A DNA stretch of 64,000 nucleotides, taken from contig CAVOYZ010000010.1 of NCBI GenBank assembly GCA_963700785.1, positions 1 through 64,000 of the forward strand. Direction: 5' to 3'. A program made the position numbers and the translations under genes. The stretch comes from CAXMST01 sp963700785. Lineage in GTDB: Bacteria > Actinomycetota > Thermoleophilia > Solirubrobacterales > 70-9. Of the stretch, positions 13,444 through 21,951 are shown one piece after another. The notes under the pieces are model-generated. The model saw nothing but the letters and a program-made list of their open reading frames with translations, did not search any database and had not been told where the DNA came from. Positions within the stretch are counted from its first letter, which is position 1, and every line of letters starts with the position of its first letter.

Positions 13444-14286
13444 ATGCCTATCCGCCAGTCAAAGCCAACCAGCCCGGGTCGTCGTTTCGCGACCTACCAG
13501 GATCGTGCCGAGGTAACCGCGAAGAAGCCGCACAAGGCCCTGACCCGAGGCAAGAAGTCGACCGGTGGCCGCAACGTCAACGGTCGCGTGACCGCCCGCC
13601 ATCGCGGTGGCGGCGCCAAGCGACGCTACCGCCAGATCGACTTCAAGCGGACCAAGGACGGGGTTCCGGCCAAGGTGGCGACGATCGAGTACGACCCGAA
13701 CCGGACCACCTACATCGCCCTGCTGCACTATGCCGACGGCGAGAAGCGCTACATCCTCGCCCCGGCCGGGGTCGGAATCGGCGATGCGATCGAGTCCGGT
13801 CCGGGGGCCGACATCAGGGCCGGCAACGCGCTGCCCCTGCGCAACATCCCGACCGGCACCGTCGTCCACAACGTCGAGCTGAAGCCGGGCCAGGGCGGCC
13901 GCATGGGTCGCGCCGCCGGCACCGCGATTCAGGTCGTCGCCAAGGAGGGTGAGCGGGTGACGCTGCGCCTGCCCTCGTCGGAGATGCGGCTGGTCGAGGC
14001 AAGCTGCAGGGCGACCGTCGGCACGCTCTCGAACTCCGAGCACCAGAACGTGGTCCTGGGCAAGGCCGGTCGCAGCCGCCACAAGGGTCGGCGCCCGCAG
14101 TCGCGCGGTGTCGCGATGAATCCGGTCGACCACCCGCATGGTGGCGGCGAGGCGCATCACACCCCCGGTGGCCACCCGGTCACGCCGTGGGGCAAGCCGA
14201 CCCTCGGCTACCGGACCCGGAAGAAGAACAAGCAGTCGAGCGCGATGATCGTCCGCGGGCGCCGCCGCGGGAAGAAGAAGCGCTGA
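13444..14286 (+). CDS. rplB: 50S ribosomal protein L2
   Basis: 280 aa. It contains the conserved MNPVDHPHGGGEAHH segment, whose His is implicated in peptidyl transfer, and a basic C-terminus ending RGRRRGKKKR. It begins MPIRQSKPTSPGRRF. Standard length. Located between rplW and rpsS in the canonical S10 order. Confidence 0.99.
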   Translation: MPIRQSKPTSPGRRFATYQDRAEVTAKKPHKALTRGKKSTGGRNVNGRVTARHRGGGAKRRYRQIDFKRTKDGVPAKVATIEYDPNRTTYIALLHYADGEKRYILAPAGVGIGDAIESGPGADIRAGNALPLRNIPTGTVVHNVELKPGQGGRMGRAAGTAIQVVAKEGERVTLRLPSSEMRLVEASCRATVGTLSNSEHQNVVLGKAGRSRHKGRRPQSRGVAMNPVDHPHGGGEAHHTPGGHPVTPWGKPTLGYRTRKKNKQSSAMIVRGRRRGKKKR

Positions 14287-14301
14287 GAGAAGGCTCAGAA
14301 G

Positions 14302-14577
14302 ATGGGACGCTCAACAAAGAAGGGACCGTTCGTCGAGGAGCGCCTGATGGCGCGGATTCAGGCGATGAACTCCTCCGGCAACAAGCAGATGGTCAAGACC
14401 TGGTCGCGCCGGTCGACCGTCTTCCCCGAGATGGTCGGTCACACGATCGCCGTGCACGACGGCCGCAAGCACGTGCCCGTCTTCGTCAGCGAGTCGATGG
14501 TCGGGCACAAGCTCGGCGAGTTCGCCCCGACCCGAACCTTCAGGGCCCACTCGCGGACCAAGAAGACCGAGGAGTGA
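14302..14577 (+). CDS. rpsS: 30S ribosomal protein S19
   Basis: 91 aa beginning MGRSTKKGPFVEERL, with KTWSRRSTVFPEMVGHTIAVHDGRKHVPV and the C-terminal GHKLGEFAPTRTF. These are the defining S19 segments. Fifteen bases after rplB. Confidence 0.99.
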   Translation: MGRSTKKGPFVEERLMARIQAMNSSGNKQMVKTWSRRSTVFPEMVGHTIAVHDGRKHVPVFVSESMVGHKLGEFAPTRTFRAHSRTKKTEE

Positions 14578-14587
14578 GGCTCGAGCG

Positions 14588-14959
14588 ATGGCTGCCAAGA
14601 CAGAGACAGAGCTGCCGATCGTGCGCGCCTCGGCGCGCTACGTGCGGATCGCGCCGCGCAAGGTCCGAGTCGTCGCCGATCAGATTCGCGGCAGGGACGT
14701 CGAGGACGCGCTGGCGCTGCTCCGGTTCAGCCCGCGCGGCGCCTCGGTCACGGTGATGAAGCTGATCGAGTCGGCCGCCGCCAACGCGGAGAACAACCAC
14801 GACCTCGACCCGGAGGAGATGCGGATCTCCGAGATCTCCGTCAACGAGGGCCCGACCATGCGCCGCTACCGCGCCCGCGCCCGCGGTCGCGCGACGCGGA
14901 TCGACAAGCGCTCCTGCCACATCAACGTGGCGCTCACCCCGAACCTGGACGACGAGTAG
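14588..14959 (+). CDS. rplV: 50S ribosomal protein L22
   Basis: 123 aa. VRIAPRKVRVVADQIRG and the C-terminal beta-hairpin region GPTMRRYRARARGRATRI (exit-tunnel loop) identify L22. The N-terminus has about a dozen extra residues (MAAKTETELP). The gene follows rpsS by 10 bases. Confidence 0.98.
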   Translation: MAAKTETELPIVRASARYVRIAPRKVRVVADQIRGRDVEDALALLRFSPRGASVTVMKLIESAAANAENNHDLDPEEMRISEISVNEGPTMRRYRARARGRATRIDKRSCHINVALTPNLDDE

Positions 14960-14979
14960 GAACTGAGGCTCAGCTAGCG

Positions 14980-16114
14980 ATGGGACAGAAGATCAACCCC
15001 GAGGGATTCCGGGTCGGTTACATCCACGACTGGAAGTCGAACTGGTTCGACGAGCGGAACTTCTCCGATGCCCTGATCGAGGACGTCGAGATCCGCAAGC
15101 ACATCGAGACGAAGCTGAGCCATGCCGGGCTCTCCGACATCGAGATCAAGAAGCAGCGCGGTGAGGTGACGGTCGATATCCACACGGCCCGGCCGGGCAT
15201 CGTGATCGGCAAGTCGGGCTCGGAGGTGGACGCGCTGCGCAAGGAGCTGCACAAGATCACCGGCAAGCCGGTGCGGGTCAACATCCGCGAGATCAAGCGC
15301 CCCGAGCTCGACGCGAAGCTCGTCGCGCAGTCGATCGCCGAGCAGCTCGAGAACCGCGTCGCCTTCCGGCGGGCGATGAAGCGGGCGCTGACCTCGGCGA
15401 TGCGCTCCGGCGCCAAGGGCGTCAAGGTCCAGGTCTCCGGGACGGCTCGGCGGCGCCGAGATGGCTCGGACCGAGGGCTATTCCGACGGCCGGGTGCCCC
15501 TGCACACGCTGCGGGCTGACATCGACTACGGCTTCGTCGAGGCGAGGACGACGACCGGGCGGATCGGCGTCAAGTGCTGGATCAACAAGGGCGAGGTGAT
15601 GCCCGAGGGTTACGGCTCCGCGGTCGAGGACGACCTCGGTGGTCGCGGCCGCCGACCCGGTGGCCGCGGCGGCGCCGAGGCGCCCGGAGCGGGCCAGGGC
15701 CCGGCCCTGCGCAGGCCCCGCAAGCCGCCGCCCCGCCCGGCCCCGCAGGCTCCCGCTCAGGCATCGAAGCCGGCCCCCGCCGATCCGAAGCCGGCTGCGG
15801 CGCCGGCCGCGGCGAAGGCACCGGCCCCCGAACCGCCCGCCCCCGCGGCGACTGAGGCCCCGGCCCCCGAGACGACCGAGGCACCCGCCGGCAAGGCGAC
15901 TGAGGCACCGGCCGCCAAGCCGACTGATGCACCGGCCACCGAGGCGGCCGAGTCTGCTGTCCCCGAGACGGCCGAGGCTGCAACTGCCGAGACGACCGAG
16001 CCCGCGGCCTCTCCCGCGGCGCCCGAGTCGCCGGCCGACGAGGCGAAGCCGGCCGAGAAGGCTCCCGAGACGGCGCCCGAGAAGGCTCCCGAGCAGAGTG
16101 AGGACGATTCCTGA
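14980..16114 (+). CDS. rpsC: 30S ribosomal protein S3, frameshifted in this sequence, with long Pro/Ala/Glu tail
   Basis: The first part (14980-15441) encodes MGQKINPEGFRVGYIHDW, the KH domain (GIVIGKSGSEVDALRKEL) and VKVQVSG. The conserved continuation RLGGAEMARTEGYSEGR is in the +1 frame. One extra A at 15442 (ggg-A-cgg) accounts for this, and removing it restores a single reading frame to TGA 16112-16114 (377 aa). After the S3 core ends (INKGEVMPEGYG) the protein continues for about 170 residues of Pro/Ala/Glu-rich low complexity (repeated TEAPA-like units). S3 normally ends near 210-270 residues, so this tail is unusual. An essential gene with one-base damage points to a sequence error. 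Confidence 0.93.
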
Positions 16115-16524
16115 TGTTGATGCCGAAGCGGGTCAAGCACCGCAAGCAGCATCGGGGCCGGATGCGCGGCAACTCGCGCGGCGGCACCGAAGTCCATTTC
16201 GGCGAGTACGGCCTGAAGGCGCTCGACCGCGGCTGGATCACGAACCGCCAGATCGAGGCTGCCCGGGTCGCGATGACGCGCAAGATCAAGCGCGGCGGCA
16301 AGGTCTGGATCAACATCTTCCCCGACAAGCCGTACACGAAGAAGCCGGCCGAGACGAGGATGGGCTCCGGCAAGGGCAACCCCGAGGGCTGGGTCGCCGT
16401 GGTCAAGCCCGGCCGCGTGATGTTCGAGCTGTCCGGCGTCTCCGAGGAGCTCGCCCGCGAGGCGATGGCGCTCGCGGGCCACAAGCTGCCGGTGAAGACC
16501 AAGTTCGTGAAGAAGGGCAGCTGA
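16114..16524 (+). CDS. rplP: 50S ribosomal protein L16
   Basis: 136 aa beginning MLMPKRVKHRKQHRGRMRG, with GEYGLKALDRGWITNRQIEAAR and PDKPYTKKPAETRMGSGKG. It has the full L16 pattern, including the loop near the A-site tRNA. Its ATG shares one base with the rpsC stop, which confirms that the shifted frame of rpsC is the real one. Confidence 0.99.
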   Translation: MLMPKRVKHRKQHRGRMRGNSRGGTEVHFGEYGLKALDRGWITNRQIEAARVAMTRKIKRGGKVWINIFPDKPYTKKPAETRMGSGKGNPEGWVAVVKPGRVMFELSGVSEELAREAMALAGHKLPVKTKFVKKGS

Positions 16525-16736
16525 TGAAGGCCGCTGAGGCACACGCGCTTGGAGATGCGGAGCTGGTCGAGAAGCTCCGGGACTCGAGGGAGGAGGCGTT
16601 CAACCTGCGTCTCAAGCACGCCACCGGAGAGCTCGAGGACAGCGCCAGACTGCCGCGAGCCCGGCGGGACGTGGCCCGGCTGCTGACCATCGCCCGCGAG
16701 CGCGGCATCGATCTGGAGAAGGAACTGAAGAGCTGA
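16524..16736 (+). CDS. rpmC: 50S ribosomal protein L29
   Basis: 70 aa beginning MKAAEAHALGDAELVEKL, with EEAFNLRLKHATGELED and the C-terminal LLTIARERGI. This is a two-helix L29 pattern. Its start shares one base with the rplP stop and its stop shares one with the next ATG. Confidence 0.97.
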   Translation: MKAAEAHALGDAELVEKLRDSREEAFNLRLKHATGELEDSARLPRARRDVARLLTIARERGIDLEKELKS

Positions 16737-17433
16737 TGGCAGACGAAGAGAAGAACGAGCAGGAGGCAGAGGCCCCGACCGAGGACGCCCCGGCGGAGGA
16801 GGCTCCGGCGGAGGAGACCCCTGCCGAGGAGACCCCGCGGAAGAGACCCCTGCCGCGGAGGCTCCCACCGAGGAGCCTCCGGCCGACGACGAGGAGCCTT
16901 CCGAGCCCGAGCAGGCCGAGGCCCCGGAAAAGAAGGCTGCGCCGGCCGCCGCCAAGCCGAAGGACGATGGCGAGCCGGAAGAGGTCCCGACGCCGAAGCA
17001 GATTCGCAAGCGCGCCCGCTCAGCCCACAAGGGCGAGGTGAACCCGTCCCGCACCGTCGAGGAACGAGCCGCCGAGCGGCAGGCTGGACGCAAGCGGAAG
17101 GCAGCCGAGCGCAGTCGCTACCGCGCCGCCGCGAGGAAGCGGAAGGACGAGCAGCTGGAGGGCACCCCGCCCGCCGAGCGGCAGCCGGGCACCCAGAAGG
17201 TGCGCCTCGGAATCGTCACCGGCTCGAAGGCCGACAAGACGATCACCGTGCAGATCGAGAGCGCCCGCCGCCACCCCGCCTACGAGAAGATCGTCCGCCG
17301 CTCGAAGTCACTGCACGTGCACGACGAGAACAACGAGGCCGACGAGGGCGACACGGTGCGGGTGATCGAGACCCGGCCGATGTCGAAGACCAAGCGCTGG
17401 CGCCTGGTCGAGGTCGTGGAGAAGGCGGAGTAG
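16736..17433 (+). CDS. rpsQ: 30S ribosomal protein S17 with long acidic N-terminal extension, frameshifted
   Basis: The S17 core is at the 3' end: QKVRLGIVTGSKADKTITV, HPAYEKIVRRSKSLHVHDE, GDTVRVIETRPMSKTKRW. A second frame opens with an ATG coupled to the rpmC stop (16736) and encodes MADEEKNEQEAEAPTED with EEAPAEETPA repeats. The frames join if one base is missing near 16836 (ACCCCGCGG, probably one C short in a C-run). The joined protein is about 232 aa: about 100 acidic residues, about 45 basic residues, then the 80-residue core. Without the join, translation could start at GTG 17038. The coupling and the continuous Glu/Ala/Pro composition across the join favour the long form. Confidence 0.85.
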
Positions 17434-17491
17434 CCATGTCCCGGGTCGGAACGCAAATCAACCGGCGTAGCTCCGCGGAAGTGGGCATCGC

Positions 17492-17860
17492 GTGATCCAG
17501 CAGGAGTCGAGACTCAAGGTCGCCGACAACTCCGGCGCGCGCGAGATCCTCTGCATCCGCGTCAAGGGCGGTCACCACCGCCGCTACGCGAGCGTCGGCG
17601 ATGTGATCACCGCGACGGTCAAGCATGCGACCCCGAATGCCGGCGTCAAGAAGGGCGAGGTCGTGCAGGCGGTCGTCGTTCGCACGGTCAAGAAGCTCGG
17701 TCGCTCCGACGGCACCTACATCAGCTTCGACGAGAACGCGGCGGTGCTGATCGATCCGCAGAACAACCCGCGTGGCACCCGCATCTTCGGCCCGGTCGCG
17801 CGCGAGCTCCGCGATCGCAACTTCATGAAGATCGTCTCGCTGGCGCCGGAGGTGCTCTGA
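17492..17860 (+). CDS. rplN: 50S ribosomal protein L14
   Basis: 122 aa, the exact family length. MIQQESRLKVADNSGAREI with GTG start at 17492, then KKGEVVQAVVVRTVK and the C-terminal REL..RNFMKIVSLAPEVL. The gap of 58 bases after rpsQ shows nothing notable. Confidence 0.99.
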   Translation: MIQQESRLKVADNSGAREILCIRVKGGHHRRYASVGDVITATVKHATPNAGVKKGEVVQAVVVRTVKKLGRSDGTYISFDENAAVLIDPQNNPRGTRIFGPVARELRDRNFMKIVSLAPEVL

Positions 17861-17863
17861 GCG

Positions 17864-18202
17864 ATGTCCCGGGCAATGCGAATCAAGACCGACGACACGG
17901 TGATCGTCACCAGTGGGAAGGACAAGGGCAAGAGCGGCCGCGTGATCCGCGTCAACCCGGCCCGGCGCAAGGTCTTCGTCGAGGGGCTTAACATGATCAA
18001 GCGACACCAGCGGCCGCGCACGATGGACTCCCAGAAGCAGAGCTCTCAGGGGGGAATCATCGAGAAGGAAGGCCCGATCGACGTCTCGAACGTGATGCTG
18101 CTGGATCCGAGCGACAACAAGCCGACCCGGGTTGGCATGGAGGTCGCCGACGACGGCGCGCGCGTCAGGGTCAGCAAGCGCACCGGCAAGCCGATCGATT
18201 GA
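17864..18202 (+). CDS. rplX: 50S ribosomal protein L24
   Basis: 112 aa. KOW motif GKDKGKSGRVIRVNPARRKVFVEG, then NMIKRHQRP and GGIIEKEGPIDVSNVML, all diagnostic of L24. Three bases after rplN. Confidence 0.98.
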   Translation: MSRAMRIKTDDTVIVTSGKDKGKSGRVIRVNPARRKVFVEGLNMIKRHQRPRTMDSQKQSSQGGIIEKEGPIDVSNVMLLDPSDNKPTRVGMEVADDGARVRVSKRTGKPID

Positions 18203-18210
18203 CGAGCGAG

Positions 18211-19001
18211 ATGGAAGCTGCAACACCGACAACCGAGACACCACAGGCCCAGGCGGCGCCACCGCCCGGCTGCGCGATCGCTATCGCGACGAGGTGCTGC
18301 CGGCGCTGACCGAGAAGTTCGGTTACTCGACGCCGATGTCGGCTCCGCGGATCACCAAGGTGACGGTCAACATGGGCGTCGGCGAGGCGAGCCGCACCTC
18401 GGGCGTGATCGACGAGGCGATCGAGGAGCTGGCGACGATCGCAGGCCAGCGCCCCAACGTCCGCCGGGCGAAGAAGTCGATCGCCGCCTTCAAGATCCGC
18501 GACGGAATGCCGGTCGGATGCGCCGTGACCCTGCGCAAGGCGCGGATGTGGGAGTTCCTCGACCGGCTGATCACGATCGCGACCCCACGGATTCGTGACT
18601 TCCGCGGCTACAACCCGCGCGCCTTCGACGGCCGCGGCAACTTCACGCTCGGCATCCGCGAGCAGATCATCTTCCCCGAGATCGACTACGACGCGGTCAA
18701 GGAGGTTCGTGGCCTCGACGTGACGGTCACGACCACCGCGGCGACGGACGAGGAGGCGTTCGAGCTGTTGCTCGGGCTCGGCTTCCCGTTCGCGCAGGAG
18801 GGCCGTCCGGGTGCCGCCGACCTCGAGGCGGAGGAGGCGGCGGCGGAGGAGGCCCGCAAGGAGGAGGCCCGCAAGCGGGCCGAGGCCGAGCAGGCGGCGC
18901 TCGAGCAGCTCAAGGAGGAGAACCCCGAGGCCTACGCCAAGCCGGAGCCGTCCGAGGAAGAGGACGGCGAAGGCGAGGCCGGCGAGGAACAGGAAGAGTA
19001 G
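18211..19001 (+). CDS. rplE: 50S ribosomal protein L5 with acidic C-terminal extension, frameshifted near the start
   Basis: The L5 core is clear: ARLRDRYRDEVLPALTEKFG, ITKVTVNMGVGEA, GYNPRAFDGRGNFTLGI. In its own frame no start codon precedes ARLRDRY. The ATG at 18211 (MEAATPTTETPQAQAA), eight bases after the rplX stop, joins the core if one base is missing near 18259 (GGCGCCACC, one C short). That gives about 263 aa. After the core, at GFPFAQEGRPG, comes a tail of about 65 residues rich in Glu, Ala and Lys (EEARKEEARKRAEAEQAA... ending EEQEE), predicted helical and highly charged and absent from standard L5 of about 180 aa. Confidence 0.9.
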
Positions 19002-19013
19002 GAGACGAGAGCG

Positions 19014-19199
19014 ATGGCAAAGACTTCACAACGCGTCAGACAACAGAAGGGCTCGAAGTTCAAGAGCCGCAACTACACCCGCTGCCGCAAGTGCGGCCGG
19101 TCCCGCGCCGTATACCGCAAGTTCGGCCTCTGCCGGATCTGCCTGCGCGAGGCGGCCCACAGCGGCTACGTCCCCGGCATGACCAAGTCGAGCTGGTAG
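19014..19199 (+). CDS. rpsZ: 30S ribosomal protein S14, zinc-binding short type
   Basis: 61 aa. Two CxxC pairs, CRKCGRSRAVYRKFGLCRIC, bind zinc. The ending SGYVPGMTKSSW is that of the short type-Z S14. Located after rplE in the spc order. Confidence 0.98.
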   Translation: MAKTSQRVRQQKGSKFKSRNYTRCRKCGRSRAVYRKFGLCRICLREAAHSGYVPGMTKSSW

Positions 19200-19212
19200 C
19201 GAGGAAGCGAAG

Positions 19213-19608
19213 ATGCTCACCGACCCAGTCTCCGATTACCTGACGCGGATCCGCAACGCCCTGGGAGCCGACCTACCCGAGGTCGAGATCCCGGCCTCTC
19301 GCCTGAAGAAGGAGATGTCCCGGATCCTCCAGGAGCAGGGCTACATCTCCGGCTTCGAGGTCGAGCCGACGCCGGTCGGCGAGGCGATCCGGATCACGCT
19401 CAAGTACACCGACGACCGCGACCCCGTGATCAGCGGCATGAAGCGGATCTCCCGCCCGGGCCGCCGCCGCTACGTCGGCGGCAGCCGCGTGCCGAAGGTC
19501 CAGGGTGGCATGGGCACTGCGATCATCTCGACCTCGGCCGGCGTGATGACCGGCCACGAGGCACGCGAGAAGGGCGTCGGCGGCGAGGTTGTCGCCTACG
19601 TCTGGTGA
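19213..19608 (+). CDS. rpsH: 30S ribosomal protein S8
   Basis: 131 aa. MLTDPVSDYLTRIRNAL, IPASRLKKEMSRIL, and the C-terminal RNA-binding GTAIISTSAGVMTGHEAREKGVGGEVVAYVW, all standard. S8 is the translational repressor of the spc operon in some bacteria; no site can be judged here. Confidence 0.99.
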   Translation: MLTDPVSDYLTRIRNALGADLPEVEIPASRLKKEMSRILQEQGYISGFEVEPTPVGEAIRITLKYTDDRDPVISGMKRISRPGRRRYVGGSRVPKVQGGMGTAIISTSAGVMTGHEAREKGVGGEVVAYVW

Positions 19609-19632
19609 GCCTGGAGCGACCGAGGATTCCCG

Positions 19633-20166
19633 ATGAGCCGAATTGGCAACAAGCCGCTTCCGATCCCCGACGGGGTGACCGTCGAGATCGCCCCTGGCCG
19701 GGTCGATGTCAAGGGCCCGAGGGGTGAGCTGAGCCAGGCGATCGACCCGGCGATGACGGTGGCGATCGACGACGGCGTGGTCACGGTCAGCCGCCCGACC
19801 GACCGCGGGCCGCATCGGGCCCTGCACGGTCTGACGCGGAGTCTGATCGCGAACATGGTCGAGGGCGTCACGAACGGCTTCGAGAAGAAGCTCGAGATCC
19901 AGGGTGTCGGCTATCGCGCCAAGTCCCAGGGCAAGGGGCTGGAGCTGTCGCTCGGCTTCTCCCACCCGATCACGGTCTCCGCGGTCGAGGGAATCGAGTT
20001 CGACGTGCCGCAGCCGACCGAGGTGATCGTCCGCGGGATCGACAAGCAGCAGGTCGGCGAGATCGCTGCCCAGATCCGTCGCCACCGGCCGCCGGAGCCG
20101 TACAAGGGCAAGGGCGTGCGCTACGCGGACGAGCAGGTACGTCGCAAGGTCGGCAAGCGGGCCTAG
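19633..20166 (+). CDS. rplF: 50S ribosomal protein L6
   Basis: 177 aa. MSRIGNKPLPIPDGVTVEI, KGPRGELS, and the C-terminal RRHRPPEPYKGKGVRYADE are the L6 signatures. Two-domain protein at the factor-binding region of the large subunit. Standard length. Confidence 0.99.
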   Translation: MSRIGNKPLPIPDGVTVEIAPGRVDVKGPRGELSQAIDPAMTVAIDDGVVTVSRPTDRGPHRALHGLTRSLIANMVEGVTNGFEKKLEIQGVGYRAKSQGKGLELSLGFSHPITVSAVEGIEFDVPQPTEVIVRGIDKQQVGEIAAQIRRHRPPEPYKGKGVRYADEQVRRKVGKRA

Positions 20167-20183
20167 GACCGAAGGAGCTTCTG

Positions 20184-20537
20184 ATGGCAATCAAGACAGC
20201 AGGACAGAGAAGGCTTCGCCGCCGCCGGCGGGTCCGCGCCAAGGTGCGTGGCAGCGCCGATCGGCCGCGGCTCAGCGTCTTCCGCTCGAATCGCGGCCTG
20301 ACCGCGCAGTTGATCGACGATGACGCCGGGAGCACCCTCGCCCAGGTCAGCTGGACCGAGGCCGATCTGCGCGAGCTCGAGACCGCTGAGCGGGCGAAGC
20401 GGGCCGGGGCCCTGCTTGCCGACCGTGCCAAGGCGGCCGGGGTCGAAACCTGCGTCTTCGATCGCGGCGGATACAAGTTCCACGGCAACGTCGCCCGCCT
20501 CGCCGAGGGCGCCCGCGAGGGCGGGCTCCAGTTCTGA
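20184..20537 (+). CDS. rplR: 50S ribosomal protein L18
   Basis: 117 aa, a 5S rRNA-binding protein. RRRRRVRAKVRGSADRPRLSVFRS and FDRGGYKFHGNVARLAEGAREGGL match L18. AAGGAGCTT precedes the ATG. Confidence 0.98.
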   Translation: MAIKTAGQRRLRRRRRVRAKVRGSADRPRLSVFRSNRGLTAQLIDDDAGSTLAQVSWTEADLRELETAERAKRAGALLADRAKAAGVETCVFDRGGYKFHGNVARLAEGAREGGLQF

Positions 20538-20557
20538 GCTAACTTGAGAAGGGTCCG

Positions 20558-21270
20558 ATGAGCATCACCAGCTATGAGAAAGTCAGCGCCCAGGGTCTCG
20601 ACCTGCAGGAGCGCGTGATCGAGATCAACCGCGTCGCCAAGGTCGTCAAGGGCGGCCGCCGGTTCTCGTTCACGGCGCTGGTCGCAGTCGGCGACGAACG
20701 CAACGTGGTCGGCATCGGCTACGGCAAGGCGCGCGAGGTTCCGCTCGCGATCCAGAAGGCCGTCGAGAACGCCCGCAAGGACCTGATCAAGGTCCCTCAG
20801 TACGGGCAGACGCTTCCCCACTTCGTGATCGGCAACTTCGGCGCCGGGCACGTCGTCCTGCGGCCTGCCTCGGAGGGCACCGGCGTGATCGCCGGCGGTG
20901 GCGTGCGGGCGGTGCTCGAGCTGGCCGGCTACCGCGACGTGCTCACGAAGTCGATCGGGACCAACAACCCGATCAACCAGGTGAAGGCGACGATGGCCGG
21001 GCTCAAGGCATTGCGCAAGCCCGAGGACGTCGCCGAGCTCCGCGGACTGTCCGTGAACCAGGTGCTGGGGATCAAAAAGCAGCGCAAGACCGAGGAGGTT
21101 GAGCCCGCCGCCGGCGAGGCGGTGACCGCGGTCGCGGTTGCGACCGAGGAGGCACCCGCCGAGGAGGCACCCGCCGAGGACGCGCCGCCGAGCAGGCGCC
21201 GCCCGAGGCCACTGCCGACGCCGCCGAGCCTCCCGCGACGCCGCCTTCCGAGGAGCCGGGCGATGGCTGA
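20558..21270 (+). CDS. rpsE: 30S ribosomal protein S5 with acidic/Pro tail, frameshifted in the tail
   Basis: The core is intact: VIEINRVAKVVKGGRRFSF, GYGKAREVPLAIQKA, HVVLRPASEGTGVIAGG. After QRKTEEVEP comes an Ala/Glu/Pro-rich tail. As read, the frame runs on into rpmD with an Arg/Pro-rich stretch. One missing base near 21185 (GCGCCGCC, one C short) restores an acidic tail (AEQAPPEATADAAEPP) ending at TGA 21268-21270, overlapping the rpmD start by eight bases, for a total of about 237 aa. The composition on either side of the join supports this. S5 normally has about 165-220 aa. Confidence 0.92.
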
Positions 21271-21445
21271 GCTGGTGATCAAGCAGGTCCGATCCGCGAA
21301 CGGCGCCACCCCGCGTCAGCGTGACACGCTGCGCACCCTCCGGCTCGGCCGGATCGGCTCGCAGACGACGCGCAGCGACTCGCCGCAGCTCCAGGGCCTG
21401 ATCGACAAGGTCGCCCATCTGGTCACGATCGAGGGGGCGGGCTGA
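21263..21445 (+). CDS. rpmD: 50S ribosomal protein L30
   Basis: 60 aa beginning MAELVIKQVRSANGATPRQ, with TLRTLRLGRIGS and the C-terminal VAHLVTIEGAG. It is read here as the 3' part of the rpsE frame because of the one-base defect, but it has its own ATG at 21263 in the usual rpsE-rpmD-rplO order. Confidence 0.95.
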   Translation: MAELVIKQVRSANGATPRQRDTLRTLRLGRIGSQTTRSDSPQLQGLIDKVAHLVTIEGAG

Positions 21446-21936
21446 TGGCGAGGATCGAACCCGAGGACGTCGGTCTCGAGAACCTGAGCCCGAAGCCGGG
21501 CTCACGGCGATCGACCAAGCGACTGGGCCGTGGCCACGGCTCCGGCCAGGGCAAGACAGCCGGCCGCGGTCACAAGGGCTATGGCGCCCGCTCGGGCAGC
21601 AAGAGCAAGGCCGCCTACGAGGGCGGTCAGAACCCGATCCACATGCGGATGCGGAAGCTGCGCGGACCGAACAAGAAGATGTCGATGCCGTTCGAGCGGT
21701 TTCGCACCCATACGCAGCCGGTCAACGTCTCCGCCCTCGAGGAGCGCTTCGAGGCGGGTGCGGAGGTCACGCCCGAGTCGCTGCGTGAGGTGAACCTGGC
21801 GACTCGCAGGCACCCGGTAAAGATCCTCGGCAAGGGCGAGCTCTCGAAGAAGCTCACCGTCCGCGCTCACGCCTTCAGCAACACAGCCCGCGAGAAGATC
21901 GAGGCGGCCGGTGGCACGGTCGAGGTACTCGACTAG
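21445..21936 (+). CDS. rplO: 50S ribosomal protein L15
   Basis: 163 aa. LSPKPGSRRSTKRLGRGHGSGQGKTAGRGHKG is the basic N-terminal arm; FEGGQ-like YEGGQNPIHMRMRKLRG and the globular C-terminus follow. The first ten residues (MARIEPEDVG) are extra. ATG overlaps the rpmD stop by one base. Confidence 0.98.
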   Translation: MARIEPEDVGLENLSPKPGSRRSTKRLGRGHGSGQGKTAGRGHKGYGARSGSKSKAAYEGGQNPIHMRMRKLRGPNKKMSMPFERFRTHTQPVNVSALEERFEAGAEVTPESLREVNLATRRHPVKILGKGELSKKLTVRAHAFSNTAREKIEAAGGTVEVLD

Positions 21937-21951
21937 CTAGCTTCTGGCTGC

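Noticed and set aside
15600..16110. Separate secreted or cell-wall protein encoded by the Pro/Ala-rich region after rpsC
   Set aside because: It is in one frame with the S3 C-terminal core (LHTLRADIDYGF), has no start or signal peptide of its own, and its stop is coupled to rplP.
14980..21270. Programmed ribosomal frameshifting in rpsC, rpsQ, rplE and rpsE
   Set aside because: No slippery heptamers with downstream structure are evident, shifts go in both directions, and similar defects occur in unrelated metabolic genes; sequence error explains all.
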